A stretch of 64,000 nt of DNA from an uncultured Dehalococcoidia bacterium (GCA_958296105.1 OY282441.1:2563800-2627799); one strand, 5' to 3'. Counted from the first letter of the stretch, positions 1 to 9,185 are shown. The notes: a model not told the origin generated them from the letters alone. Translations and numbers: made by a program.

Positions 1-656
1 ATGGCGGCTAGGCTGTTGGCTACGGACATGCCCAGATCGTTGTGGCAGTGGACGCTCGTCACGGCGCGGCCTATGTTCGGCACGTTCTCCCTGATGAGCC
101 GAATGCGCTCGTAGAACTCCGCCGGAACGGTGTAGCCCACAGTGTCGGCGATGTTCACGGTGTTGGCGCCCGCCTCGATTACGGCTTCGAGCATGGTGTA
201 GAGGTACTCGATATCGGTGCGCGTGGCATCCATTGGGGAGAACTCCACGTCGTCGCAGTAGCTCTTGGCGCGCTCCACGGATGCAACCGCCATCTCCAGC
301 ACCTGCTCCGGGTTGCGGCGCAGCTGGTGCATGATCTGGACGTCCGAGCTGGATATGAACACGTGGACTCTAGGCCTCGCCGCGCCCTCGATGGCTCGCC
401 ACGCCTGTTCGACGTCTGGAATGTAGCAGCGAGCCAGGGACGCGATGATCGGACGCCGAACTTCACTGGCGATCCGCTGTACGGCGTCGAAGTCTCCGGG
501 CGAGCTGGCAGCGAACCCGGCTTCGATTATGTCGACGCCGAGGCGGTCGAGCTGCTTGGCTATCTCCATCTTCTCGGGCGTCGTCAGACCGATCCCCGCC
601 GACTGCTCGCCGTCGCGCAGGGTGGTATCGAATATCATTACCTTTTCTTCTGGCAT
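1..656 (-). CDS. leuA: 2-isopropylmalate synthase, N-terminal part (cut by window edge)
   Basis: First committed step of leucine synthesis: condenses acetyl-CoA with 2-oxoisovalerate. The visible N-terminus carries the DRE-TIM metallolyase signature: FDTTLRDGEQSAG near residue 8 supplies the catalytic Arg and metal-binding Asp, followed by the expected IEAGFAA strand. The ATG at 656 is preceded by AGGAGAAAA, a good ribosome site. About 218 residues are present; the C-terminal part, including any LeuA dimer/regulatory domain, lies outside the window. It is the last visible gene of the ilvB-ilvN-ilvC-leuA series on the same strand, about 205 bp after ilvC, so it probably shares the T-box leader control. 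Homocitrate or citramalate synthase are alternatives, but the context favours LeuA. Confidence 0.9.
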   Translation of the reverse strand, partial: MPEEKVMIFDTTLRDGEQSAGIGLTTPEKMEIAKQLDRLGVDIIEAGFAASSPGDFDAVQRIASEVRRPIIASLARCYIPDVEQAWRAIEGAARPRVHVFISSSDVQIMHQLRRNPEQVLEMAVASVERAKSYCDDVEFSPMDATRTDIEYLYTMLEAVIEAGANTVNIADTVGYTVPAEFYERIRLIRENVPNIGRAVTSVHCHNDLGMSVANSLAA

Positions 657-861
657 TTTTCTCCTCTAGTCATCGTTTTTCAGGGTCGGCGCGTATTGCG
701 CGTCTGCCGACCCGCCGTTGGGTCTGGGGCTAGGGGAGTATGTAAAGGGCGGCGCGGTCCGCCTGACCCGGCATTGCCAGAACCGGGTCTCTGTGGCGGA
801 CTGCGGGGGATGCCTCCGTGCAGCTCATTTGGATTGGTTCTCCTCTGCTCGTTCGAGCGCG

Positions 862-1860
862 CTAATCCGCGTCCTTCAGGAAGCTCATCATGCCGCGCAG
901 CTCTTTGCCCACCACTTCGATGGGATGCCCCGCGTTTTCCCGGCGCAGTCGGTTGAAGGTTGGGCGTCCCTCGTCGTTCTCGGCTATCCACTCGCGCGCG
1001 AAGCTGCCGTCTTGGATGTCGCCGAGTATCTTCTGCATGTTGGCTTTGACGCGCTCGTCTATGACCACCGGGCCGCGCGTGTAGTCTCCGTATTCCGCCG
1101 TATCGCTGACGGAGTAGCGCATGTACTCCAGACCGCCTTGGTAGAACAGGTCTACGATGAGCTTCAGCTCGTGCATACACTCGAAGTAGGCGGATTCAGG
1201 CTGGTAGCCTGCCTCGATGAGCGTCTCGAACGCCGTCTTGACCAGCTCCGCCACTCCGCCGCACAGCACCGCCTGCTCTCCGAACAGGTCGGTCTCCGTC
1301 TCCTCCTTGAACGTGGTTTCGAGGACGCCCGCCCGCGTGCAGCCGACCCCTCTGGCGTATGCCAGACCTACGCCCTCGGCGTCTCCGGTGACGTCTTGGT
1401 GGATGGCGAGCAGGCCGGGGACGCCCGAACCTCTGGTGAACACCTCGCGCATCCTGTGTCCCGGCGCCTTGGGCGCGACCATGGACACGTCCACGCTGTC
1501 GGGCGGGATGATCCACTCGTAGTGGATGTTGAAGCCGTGCGCGAACATCAGCGTCTTGCCCGGCAGCAGGTGGGGAAGGATCGACTCTCTGTACACCTCG
1601 GCTTGGACGTGGTCGGGAATCAGCACCATGATGACGTCCGACTCGCGCGCCGCGTCTTCGACTAGGCGCACCTTCAGCCCGTCGTTCTCGGCCGTCTCCC
1701 AGCTTCGGCTGCCCTCGTACAGCCCGACCATGACGTCTAGGCCGGAATCCTTCAGGTTGAGCGCGTGCGCGTGGCCCTGACTGCCGTAGCCTATGACCGC
1801 GATGGTCTTGTCCTCGACCAGCGACATGTCGGCGTCGTTTTCGTAGTAGATCTGTGCCAT
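862..1860 (-). CDS. ilvC: ketol-acid reductoisomerase, class I
   Basis: Converts acetolactate or acetohydroxybutyrate to the dihydroxy acid with NADPH and Mg2+. The Rossmann motif [17 protein letters not shown] is near residue 25, and the knotted C-terminal helical domain follows ([20 protein letters not shown]). I chose the start at [11 protein letters not shown] because that is where class I enzymes of about 330 residues usually begin. It has GGAAGG upstream and gives 332 aa. An in-frame ATG at 1932 would add 24 residues with no family match. It lies between ilvN and leuA in the same operon; the spacer to ilvN contains a GC-rich repeat. Confidence 0.95.
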   Translation of the reverse strand: MAQIYYENDADMSLVEDKTIAVIGYGSQGHAHALNLKDSGLDVMVGLYEGSRSWETAENDGLKVRLVEDAARESDVIMVLIPDHVQAEVYRESILPHLLPGKTLMFAHGFNIHYEWIIPPDSVDVSMVAPKAPGHRMREVFTRGSGVPGLLAIHQDVTGDAEGVGLAYARGVGCTRAGVLETTFKEETETDLFGEQAVLCGGVAELVKTAFETLIEAGYQPESAYFECMHELKLIVDLFYQGGLEYMRYSVSDTAEYGDYTRGPVVIDERVKANMQKILGDIQDGSFAREWIAENDEGRPTFNRLRRENAGHPIEVVGKELRGMMSFLKDAD

Positions 1861-1971
1861 TGAGGTGTTCACCTTCCCGTAGCCCTCCCCCGTCAGCGGG
1901 CCTTGGAGGGTATCTATATCCAGTTCAGTCATTCCGTAGCGGTCGGGGTCGGGCGATACCTGTCCCCAGTT

Positions 1972-2055
1972 CTCAGATGCACCCCTCCCTTTGGGTGAGG
2001 GTCAACTCTCAGATACACCCCTCCCCCTATGGGGGGAGGGCTTGGGTGGGGGTCA
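1972..2055. repeat. two GC-rich palindromic repeat units between ilvC and ilvN
   Basis: Two diverged copies of a unit beginning CAGATRCACCCCTCCC, each able to fold into a hairpin (CCTCCC...GGGAGGG, then GGGTGGGGGTC). A related element with CTCCC...GGGAG and a trailing GGGGGTGAG occurs at 62161-62204. It resembles dispersed REP/MITE-like intergenic repeats. It may attenuate or stabilise the ilvN-ilvC transcript, but that is inference. Confidence 0.55.
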
Positions 2056-2060
2056 GCCGT

Positions 2061-2618
2061 TCACAGCCCGCTTTCCATTCTCATACGCAGGCCTTCGGGC
2101 GCAGGCGCGCGGTCTGGCCCCATCCCTCGCCCCATTGCCACCGTGCCGGTTCGCATCACCTCCTGCACGCTGAAGCTCTGGAGCAGCTCGATGAGCGCGT
2201 CCACCTTCTCCTCGTCGCCTATCACCTCCACGATGAGCGAATCCGGCGCCACGTCCACGATGTTCGCGCGGAAGATGTCCACGATCTGCATGATTTCGCT
2301 TCGGTTCTGCACGTTCGACCTGACGCGAATCAGCGCCAGCTCCCTGCGGACGCTGTGGTCCTGGGACACGTCTACGACCTTGATCACGTCTATGAGCTTG
2401 TTCAGGTTCTTCGCCACCTGCTCGACCGTGGCAGGGTCTCCCTCCACCACGAAGGTCATCCGCGACAGGCCGGATATCTCGCTTGGGCCGACGGCTAGGC
2501 TGGCTATGTTGTAGCCGCGCCGCCTGAACATGTTGGTGATCCGATTCAGGACTCCCGGCTTGTCCTCGACCAGCGCGGTTATGGTGTGTCCGTCCTGCGA
2601 ACCGTTCTGAGTAGCCAT
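2061..2618 (-). CDS. ilvN: acetolactate synthase small (regulatory) subunit
   Basis: Regulatory subunit of acetohydroxyacid synthase; binds valine and activates the catalytic subunit. 185 aa. The ACT domain opens at residue 12 (ALVEDKPGVLNRITNMFRRR), followed by the typical YNIASLAVG and the second, C-terminal ACT-like domain (IMQIVDIFRANIVDV). The ATG at 2618 lies immediately after the ilvB stop (one base between), so translation is very likely coupled. The last 15 or so residues (MGRGMGPDRAPAPEG) are an unstructured extension of no recognised function. Confidence 0.95.
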   Translation of the reverse strand: MATQNGSQDGHTITALVEDKPGVLNRITNMFRRRGYNIASLAVGPSEISGLSRMTFVVEGDPATVEQVAKNLNKLIDVIKVVDVSQDHSVRRELALIRVRSNVQNRSEIMQIVDIFRANIVDVAPDSLIVEVIGDEEKVDALIELLQSFSVQEVMRTGTVAMGRGMGPDRAPAPEGLRMRMESGL

Positions 2619-2619
2619 G

Positions 2620-4314
2620 CTATCTGAGCGCCTCCTGTGGCTGCGGCTCCTCGATCATCTCGTTGACCGACATGCCCGAGGGAATCATCGGGTACACGTT
2701 CTCTTCCTGCTCAACTACGAAGTCCACGATCGCCGGGCCGTCGAACTTCATCGCGTCCATGATCGCGGGTCTGACCTGCGTCTTGTCCGTCACGCGCGCG
2801 CCGAAGATGCCGAACGCATCCGCCAGCTTCACGAAGTCCGGGTTGCCCGAGTAGCCGGTGGCAACGTATGAGCGCTCGTAGAACAGCTCCTGCCACTGCC
2901 TCACCATTCCCAAGAATCCGTTGTTGAATATGGCTATCTTCACCGGAATTCGGTTCTCGACCATAGTCGCAAGCTCGCACATGGTCATCTGGAATCCGCC
3001 GTCTCCGGCTATAGACCAGACTACCTTGCCCGGGCTGCCGACCTGCGCGCCCATCGCGCCCGGCACCTCGTAGCCCATCGCGCCCGCGCCTCCGGAAGAG
3101 ACCAGCGAACACGGCTCCCTGAACGTGTAGTGCTGCGCCGCCCACATCTGATGCTGTCCCACGCCGGTGACGATCGTAGCCTTGCCCTGAGTGGCTTCGG
3201 ATATCTCCTTGATCACGTACTGCGGAATGAGCTTGTCGGTCTTGCGCACCAGCATCGAGGGATGGTCTCGCTTCAGCTGCTCGACCTCGTTGAGCCACTC
3301 CAGCCTGTCCGCAGGCTCGACCCTCTTGTTCATCTCGATCAGGACTCGCTTCAGGTCGCCCACGATTGGCACGTCCACCGGAATGTTCTTGCCGATCTCC
3401 GTCGGGTCTACGTCCACGTGGATCTTCTTGGATCGGGTGGCGAAGGTCGAGGTGTCGCCGGTTATCCGGTCGTCGAAGCGCATACCGAGCGCGATGAGCA
3501 GGTCCGCCTCCTCTATGGCGAGGCTGGCGTATGCCATCCCGTGCATCCCCGGCATTCCCACGCTCAGCACGTGGTCTTCCGGAAAGCATCCTATACCGAG
3601 CAGCGTTGTCACCACCGGGATCTGCGCCGTCTCCGCCAGCTCCCTGAGCTCGTCGTAGGCGCGGGATATTATGACGCCGTGGCCGGCGAGGATCACCGGA
3701 CGGCGCGCGGAGTTGATCATCTGCGCGGCGCGGCGGATCATGCCGCTGTGTCCCTTCAGGTTGGGCTTGTATCCGGGCAGGTCTATCTTGTCGGGCCACT
3801 CGACTTCGACCTCTTCCGTGAAGACGTCTTTGGGAATGTCCACCAGCACGGGGCCGGGACGCCCCGAGTTGGCGATGTAGAACGCCTCTTTGATGACGCG
3901 CGCGATCTCCGATGCGTGCATCACCAGATAGTTGTGCTTGGTGATGGGCAGAGTGATGCCGGTGATGTCGGTCTCCTGAAAGGCGTCCGAGCCTATGGCG
4001 GCGCGCCCCACCTGACCGGTGACGATCACCATGGGGACGGAGTCCATCTGCGCGGTGGCGATGCCCGTTACCAGATTGGTGGCGCCGGGGCCGGACGTCG
4101 CCCATGCCACTCCGGGGCGTCCGGTGACTCTGGCGTATCCGTCGGCTGCATGAGCCGCGCCCTGCTCGTGGCGAACGAGGATGTGGCGAAGCTCAGGGTA
4201 CTCGGGCAGTATCTGATACAGGGGCAGTATGGCACCGCCCGGAAGCCCGAAAATCACGTCGACGCCCTCCCTGAGAAGGGCTTCGCAGACGATCTGTCCT
4301 CCGTTACGTCGCAT
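2620..4314 (-). CDS. ilvB: acetolactate synthase large (catalytic) subunit
   Basis: ThDP- and FAD-dependent acetohydroxyacid synthase, entry point of valine, leucine and isoleucine synthesis. 564 aa, normal for the family. N-terminal pyrimidine-binding domain with the catalytic Glu in LVRHEQGAAHAADGYAR (about residue 48); central FAD/TH3 domain; C-terminal PP domain with the ThDP motif GDGGFQMTMCELATMVENR and the closing NN of AIFNNGFLG. It is the first gene of the operon, about 80 bp downstream of the T-box terminator. Start ATG at 4314 (MRRNGGQIVCEALLREGVDV) fits the family. Confidence 0.96.
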   Translation of the reverse strand: MRRNGGQIVCEALLREGVDVIFGLPGGAILPLYQILPEYPELRHILVRHEQGAAHAADGYARVTGRPGVAWATSGPGATNLVTGIATAQMDSVPMVIVTGQVGRAAIGSDAFQETDITGITLPITKHNYLVMHASEIARVIKEAFYIANSGRPGPVLVDIPKDVFTEEVEVEWPDKIDLPGYKPNLKGHSGMIRRAAQMINSARRPVILAGHGVIISRAYDELRELAETAQIPVVTTLLGIGCFPEDHVLSVGMPGMHGMAYASLAIEEADLLIALGMRFDDRITGDTSTFATRSKKIHVDVDPTEIGKNIPVDVPIVGDLKRVLIEMNKRVEPADRLEWLNEVEQLKRDHPSMLVRKTDKLIPQYVIKEISEATQGKATIVTGVGQHQMWAAQHYTFREPCSLVSSGGAGAMGYEVPGAMGAQVGSPGKVVWSIAGDGGFQMTMCELATMVENRIPVKIAIFNNGFLGMVRQWQELFYERSYVATGYSGNPDFVKLADAFGIFGARVTDKTQVRPAIMDAMKFDGPAIVDFVVEQEENVYPMIPSGMSVNEMIEEPQPQEALR

Positions 4315-4392
4315 TTTTCAGAACCTCCGTGGGCCGGTCGGCGTGATCGGCCACGCCCTGCGCTGTGATTCAGGTATGAAAGCAGTCCAACT

Positions 4393-4421
4393 AAAAATCC
4401 CGTCCAAGCAAGGGACGGGAT
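4393..4421 (-). terminator. intrinsic terminator of the T-box leader
   Basis: Minus strand ATCCCGTCC-CTTGC-TTGGACGGGAT followed by TTTTA: a 9-bp GC-rich stem with a U tract, directly downstream of the T-box sequence. It would be read through when the antiterminator forms with uncharged tRNA. Confidence 0.92.
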
Positions 4422-4690
4422 CGGTCATCTCATCGAGGATACCCCGCGGTACCACCCAAGTTGTCCGAAGCGTCGCTCCGGACCTCTCTTCGGCTTGGTA
4501 ACGGCGCCACCCCGTCCCGACTTACACAGAGAAAGCAAGAGCGCGAGCCGGCGCAGCCATGCGGCCGGCGCCGTGTCCACTCTGAGCCTTCCCCTTCTGC
4601 CGGGATGCTCCTGGGCGAGTTCCCGCGGATGCTGGCGCCGGACTTCCACCTGACTCCGGCTCTCTGCCTGCCCGCGCTCCGTGGTACTAC
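4393..4690 (-). promoter_or_regulatory. T-box leader (tRNA-sensing riboswitch) of the ilv-leu operon
   Basis: On the minus strand the leader contains the near-invariant T-box GGGTGGTACCGCGG (plus strand 4446-4457 core), 22 bases before a GC-rich terminator with a U run. Upstream are Stem I landmarks: AGAGAGCC with GGTGGAAG (about 4640-4665), then GGGAACTCGCCC (about 4615-4626), where CTC sits in the position expected of the specifier codon, i.e. tRNA-Leu. UGGU of the T-box would pair with the ACCA end of an uncharged tRNA and favour the antiterminator. The class is seen directly; the Leu specifier and the exact 5' end are inferred by eye without folding. Confidence 0.9.
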
Positions 4691-4818
4691 TCCCAATCAC
4701 AGCGAATATGATCGAATCGGTATGTAAGATGTTCTGAAATAGTAGCACCGCGCTGGAAATGGTGTCAACGCGAGTCGAGGATAGCGTCCGCGCTGGACGC
4801 CGCTGGAAGTGGCGGCGT

Positions 4819-6879
4819 TCAGCCCAGCCCGAACAGCCCGAACAGCTCCCGGCGGCTCATTCTGGTGGACAGGTCCAGCGAAACGTCGTCTATGATCTCG
4901 TCGAACACGCCCTGCTTGCGCTCCAAGATGCGGTCTATGCGCTCCTCTATGGTGTTGGCGCAGGAGTATTTGATGACGTTGACTTTGACCGTCTGCCCCA
5001 TTCGATAGCTGCGGTCTTCGGCTTGGCGCTCTACGGCGGGGTTCCACCAGCGATCCAGATGGAACACGTAGGAAGCCTCTTGCAGGTTCAGCCCAAGCCC
5101 GCCGGCGCGCAGGGACATGACCAGCGCCTTGTGTTCGTCTCGCGTCTTGAATCGCTCTATGAGGGCGGCGCGCTCGCTCTGAGGAGTATCGCCCGTGAAG
5201 GTGAGCGGCTCGAACTTGCGCAGGCGTCTCGCGGCGGCGGCAACGCCGGAGACCTCGTTGGTGTACTGCGAGAATATCAGCGCCCTGTGTCCCTGCGCCG
5301 TCAGCCGCTCCAGCCTGTCCACTATGTCATCGAGCTTGCTGGACTCTCCGGTTTCGGGGTCGAAGTTGCATATCTGCTTGAGGCGCGTGATCTGCTCCAG
5401 CACGTGCTGCACGGTGGCTTCTTCGCCCAGCGACCTCAGATAGACGATTCCATCGTGTTCGGCTTTGTCGTAGCTGGCGCGCTGCTTGGGGTGAAGGTCT
5501 ATGGGCGACATCTCTATCAGCTTGGGCGGCAGGTCGTCCAAGACCTCGCTCTTCTTGCGCCGAAGCTGAAGCTCTCGGTGGCGGCTCAGCAGCGCGGGGC
5601 CGGGAACGTAGCGCTTTGGGGGTGATCGCCCGTCGTGATCTACGAATTCGAGAATGGACGCCAGCTCTTCTTCGTGGTTCTCGATGGGCGTGCCTGTCAG
5701 CGCCCATGAGCGGCATCTCTTCAGCCCCTTCAGCGCTCGGCTGGTATCGTTGCGGTTCTTGACGCGCTGCGCCTCGTCAGCGATGACCACGTCCCAAGCC
5801 CTCCCCCGCACTTGCGAACGCTCGAAGTCCGAGCGCAGAGTGTCGTAGCTGACTAGAGTCACGTCCGTTCGCGCCGTCCACTGCCATGAGCGCTCGCGCG
5901 CCGCGCCGCGTATGATGATGGCGGAAAGCTCCGGCGCCCACTTCGTCATCTCGCGCCGCCACTGGTCGAGCAGGCTGGCGGGGGCGACTACCAGACACCT
6001 CCGCACTTCCCCGCGCTTTCTCAGAAGACGCAGGGCGCTTATCGCCTGCACCGTCTTTCCCAAGCCCATGTCGTCTGCCAGCAGAAGCCGCTTCATGCCC
6101 ACCAGCGCGCCCACGCCCTCTTTCTGGAAGGGCATCAGATCACCGAACAGATCGTCCGCTTCGTACTTGCGCGGCAGGCCGGGCGCGCCGTTGGCGGACG
6201 CGCGCCGCGACATCCGAGCGGGAGACGCCAGAATCGCCCACAGACGTTCGTACAGCGCGAGCTGACGCTTCTGCGCGGGCGCGGCTCGATCGGCTTGCCG
6301 CGCGCGCTCGGCGGAGTTGGGAACGGCAGCCTGCCCCGCGCGCTCCGGCGGTGGAAGCAGGCTGACGACTGTGGCGATGCCCGGAAGCGCCATCATTCCC
6401 AGAACGCGCGCGTCCGCGAACGCCTCTTCGATGCAGGCGGCCGCTCGGCGGAACGGTTCGGCAGGGTCTTCGCGCGTCATCAGCGCGTCGAGAAGCGCGC
6501 GCGACTCGGGGGCGGGGTCGGCAGCCCAGATCGCTTGGGGACGCTCATGGGATTCGGTCTGCGAGATCAGGCAGATGCGCAGTCCATCGCTCCGCCCAGC
6601 GTGAAACGCAGACGCTGGGGCTTCGTCCGCCAGCGCCAGCGCGAGCGTCGGCGTGTGGGGAGCGGAGCGGATCAGCGAATCGGCGACTTCGAGAATCGCG
6701 CCCTCGTCCGCGTTTCGGACAGCTGCGCGGGTGAAGCGGAACGCCAGCGGCTCGCCCTCGGCGGATGTCTCGAACAGCGCGGCGCGAATGCCGCCGCCCC
6801 CCTCCTCGCGGACGAATCTCAGCCACGCCACCGCTTCGGGGCGCTGATTTTCGCGCGAGGCGTCGAATGGGATGAGCAT
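4819..6879 (-). CDS. SNF2/Swi2-family DEAD/DEAH helicase, candidate defence component
   Basis: Double-stranded DNA translocase of the SNF2 family, 686 aa. Helicase motifs: Walker A ADDMGLGKT (about residue 270), Walker B IADEAQ (about 368), motif III-like LTGTPIENH, and the C-terminal lobe with GGLGLNL and RQAEDRSYRMGQ (about 626). The first 200 residues form an Ala-rich domain I do not recognise. It is the last of four same-strand genes (10033 to 4819), 40 bp after a BrxD/DUF2791 ATPase gene. An ATPase of that family plus a helicase is the core of Shango and is also seen in BREX loci, so a phage-defence role is inferred. A general chromatin or repair remodeller is the alternative. Confidence 0.9.
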   Translation of the reverse strand: MLIPFDASRENQRPEAVAWLRFVREEGGGGIRAALFETSAEGEPLAFRFTRAAVRNADEGAILEVADSLIRSAPHTPTLALALADEAPASAFHAGRSDGLRICLISQTESHERPQAIWAADPAPESRALLDALMTREDPAEPFRRAAACIEEAFADARVLGMMALPGIATVVSLLPPPERAGQAAVPNSAERARQADRAAPAQKRQLALYERLWAILASPARMSRRASANGAPGLPRKYEADDLFGDLMPFQKEGVGALVGMKRLLLADDMGLGKTVQAISALRLLRKRGEVRRCLVVAPASLLDQWRREMTKWAPELSAIIIRGAARERSWQWTARTDVTLVSYDTLRSDFERSQVRGRAWDVVIADEAQRVKNRNDTSRALKGLKRCRSWALTGTPIENHEEELASILEFVDHDGRSPPKRYVPGPALLSRHRELQLRRKKSEVLDDLPPKLIEMSPIDLHPKQRASYDKAEHDGIVYLRSLGEEATVQHVLEQITRLKQICNFDPETGESSKLDDIVDRLERLTAQGHRALIFSQYTNEVSGVAAAARRLRKFEPLTFTGDTPQSERAALIERFKTRDEHKALVMSLRAGGLGLNLQEASYVFHLDRWWNPAVERQAEDRSYRMGQTVKVNVIKYSCANTIEERIDRILERKQGVFDEIIDDVSLDLSTRMSRRELFGLFGLG

Positions 6880-6919
6880 TTAGGGAGCCGTCCGTATGCG
6901 CGGGTCGCGTGGGGTGGAG

Positions 6920-8194
6920 CTAATCTTCGTCTCTGGACTCGCGTTCCAGATCCCGGTTCTCTTCGTAGTCAGTTTGGTATTTGACCTCCTCCATGGTGTC
7001 GGGGTTTCCCAGATTCAGGCGCAGCAGGTCCCACTCGTTGATGGCGGCTCGGATCTTGTAGCGCATCCTCGCCTGAATCCCACCGCCTCCGGCGCCGCTT
7101 TGGAGCTTCGGAGCGTCCCATCGGTACGCCTCGCCGTATATCTGGCGCAGACTGTCCAGCGCTATGTTCACGTCCTCATCGCTGGGAGGGGCGAGCGCGA
7201 GACACTCGTTCTCCAGCAGTCTCATGCCAATTTCGGCGCTGGCGGCGATGTGTTCCCATCTGAGGTTGTTTTCGAGTCTTACCCTTATGTAGTCGCGGTC
7301 TTTCTTCTCGCCGTCCGGGCTGATGACGTATGAAGCGAAGTCGTCCGTCACCGCGCCAACTGCCACCAGCCCCGAATAGGTCTCGGATACCTGCCCCATC
7401 CAGCGCGCTGTCTCGGCGTAAGACCTGCCGCGCTGAAGTATGGAGTACGAGCCGATAAGCTCTATCTCGTCTATCAGAACCACCCAGCCCTTGTATCCCG
7501 CCGCCTTGATTAGCTCTAGCAGGAATCTCAGGCGCTGGGGAGGCAGGTCGGCGGCTTTGGGAGCGCGGAATGGGTAGTTGCTCAGCTGCCCTATCGCTCG
7601 CAGACCGCCCCTTAGCTCTGTGACCCTCAGCTGATCGCCTCCCCAGAAAGACTCTATCTTGGCGTTTAGCTCTAGGTCGCCGTATCTTTCGTGGACTATC
7701 AGACTCGCGGGGAACATCGGGTGAATCGCCCCTTCGTTCATGGCGCGGTTCGCCCACTCGAAGAAGGCGGCGTACTCTTGGGAGTTCGTATCGAGCGCCT
7801 GCCCCAGCTCCTCTATGAGCCTTCCCATGCGCCCCTGAACCTGTCCGGCTTCTACTGCGGACTTGAAGACTTTGCCCAGATCGTACAGGGGCGTCTCCTT
7901 GCTGATGACGACCTTGCTGCACACGAACCCTCTCGAAAGCGCCATGTTCTGGAAGTGAGCCAGCATATGAGATTTTCCAGTGCCGAAACCTCCGGACAGC
8001 AGCATACCGCTGGAGGATCTCGCGCCCACGCCGTTGGATTCCGTCTCGTCGAGCATATTCGTGAACGTGGTCGTGGCTCTCGGCTGCCTGCATCCCAGTA
8101 TGCGCACCGCTTCCCTGTTGGGGACGCCGCTTCTCAAGGCTTCCAGCGCAAGCCGGTGGTTCGTCGTGGCCAGACTATTGTCAGAGCTGATCAT
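6920..8194 (-). CDS. BrxD/DUF2791-family P-loop ATPase
   Basis: AAA-like ATPase of the DUF2791 (BREX BrxD; Shango SngB-like) family, 424 aa. Family hallmarks: N-terminal HRLALEALRSGVPNREAVR, Walker A GGFGTGKSHML (about residues 68-78), FVCSKVVISKETPLYDLGKV, Walker B GWVVLIDEIELIG followed by LQRGRSYAETARWMGQ. ATG 8194 is preceded by AAGGAG nine bases upstream, so I prefer it to an ATG at 8227 that would overlap the previous gene. An acidic C-tail closes the protein. It sits between a degenerate paralogue and a SNF2 helicase; the ATPase presumably energises or loads the helicase. Family call is firm, the defence role is inferred from context. Confidence 0.88.
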   Translation of the reverse strand: MISSDNSLATTNHRLALEALRSGVPNREAVRILGCRQPRATTTFTNMLDETESNGVGARSSSGMLLSGGFGTGKSHMLAHFQNMALSRGFVCSKVVISKETPLYDLGKVFKSAVEAGQVQGRMGRLIEELGQALDTNSQEYAAFFEWANRAMNEGAIHPMFPASLIVHERYGDLELNAKIESFWGGDQLRVTELRGGLRAIGQLSNYPFRAPKAADLPPQRLRFLLELIKAAGYKGWVVLIDEIELIGSYSILQRGRSYAETARWMGQVSETYSGLVAVGAVTDDFASYVISPDGEKKDRDYIRVRLENNLRWEHIAASAEIGMRLLENECLALAPPSDEDVNIALDSLRQIYGEAYRWDAPKLQSGAGGGGIQARMRYKIRAAINEWDLLRLNLGNPDTMEEVKYQTDYEENRDLERESRDED

Positions 8195-8210
8195 GCCGCG
8201 AATCTCCTTC

Positions 8211-9185
8211 TTAGGACAGCCGCACAAGGGAGGCTATTGGGTTTGCCAAGTTCTTGTCTCTGACGTCGTTCATTATTCTGGTCTGGAGCGCTTGGTAGAT
8301 GGCGTAGCTCCTTGGGTGGTCTTCGTCTACGAAGTCCGGGTTCGTCGTCACCACCATCAGCATTCCATTCAGCCTGTCCACGCTGTCCACGAATTCGCGC
8401 AAGAGCTCGTAGTGGTCCATCGTCATGGGCCTCGTATAGTAGCGCTTGCCGTCCCTGGGGTTGCGCGCGAGCGTTACGCGGGTGTTATCCAGCAAGATCA
8501 CCGTGCCGGAATATCCCACGAACTCGACCCAGTGCAGCGCGGACTCAATGAAGTACCGTGCCGTAGTGCGGTTGATGGGCGTGTGTATGGCGAAAGGGCG
8601 GACGTTGCCCATGCGTGCGCTGACGCCCGTCAGCCAGTTTATGATCGGCCGCACCGCGCCTAGCCCCTGAGTCATGCGCTCCTGAGACATGATGCAGAGA
8701 TGCGTCATCGCCACGCGAAAATCCTTGCTCATCTGAAGGTTCTTGAACACGCTGTCCTGTATGGGACGCGCCATTCTCATGGACAGGTAGGACGAGTCCA
8801 GGCCGTTGGCTGCGGCTATGGCGTCCAAGACGCTGCCGGAAGCGGCGGGGTCTATGCCATCCACGGCAAAGCCCCGTTCGGACGCCAGACGCAGAACCAT
8901 GCGATTCGCCAGAAGCCGCCAGTCTATCTGGCGCGCCATTGCGAAGAATATGTCCTGCGGCATGTAGACGCGGCTCGTGACGGCGTCCACGTCTACGCAG
9001 AGGTAATCCAGCTCCGAGCAGCGCGCCTTGACAGCGTCTCTCAGATCGGATCTGAGGCGGTCGGACGTTACGGCGAACTTGATGGACGCTCCGCCGTCCC
9101 TGATGAACGTGGTCAGGTACTCACTGTCGAGGAAGCCGAGCCACCTGTGAAGGGGGATGGCGTCGTCTGTCGCATTGGCGATCAT
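8211..9185 (-). CDS. degenerate BrxD-like protein without a P-loop
   Basis: 324 aa protein whose order of segments parallels the downstream BrxD ATPase: an N-terminal region, a FAVTSDRLRSDLRDAVKARC stretch where the ATPase has its Walker A, then a domain ending in the hydrophobic strand GTVILLDN resembling Walker B, and a C-terminal MLMVVTTNPDFV strand. No GxxxxGK[ST] is present, so it should not hydrolyse ATP in the usual way. ATG 9185 overlaps the preceding stop by four bases (ATGA), so expression is coupled. I infer a structural partner of the active ATPase, perhaps in a mixed ring. The relation to DUF2791 is by eye and needs a profile comparison. Confidence 0.72.
   Translation of the reverse strand: MIANATDDAIPLHRWLGFLDSEYLTTFIRDGGASIKFAVTSDRLRSDLRDAVKARCSELDYLCVDVDAVTSRVYMPQDIFFAMARQIDWRLLANRMVLRLASERGFAVDGIDPAASGSVLDAIAAANGLDSSYLSMRMARPIQDSVFKNLQMSKDFRVAMTHLCIMSQERMTQGLGAVRPIINWLTGVSARMGNVRPFAIHTPINRTTARYFIESALHWVEFVGYSGTVILLDNTRVTLARNPRDGKRYYTRPMTMDHYELLREFVDSVDRLNGMLMVVTTNPDFVDEDHPRSYAIYQALQTRIMNDVRDKNLANPIASLVRLS

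Noticed and set aside
42-956. Long open frame on the plus strand over leuA/ilvC spacer
   Set aside because: It is antisense to leuA and runs into ilvC; no family features; typical GC-rich shadow frame.
2711-4105. 464-codon open frame on the minus strand within ilvB in another frame
   Set aside because: Low-complexity Arg/Gly/His-rich translation produced by GC-rich codons of ilvB; ilvB itself is unmistakable.
4425-4748. Short open frames across the T-box leader
   Set aside because: Overlap conserved RNA elements and terminator; no ribosome site or protein signature.
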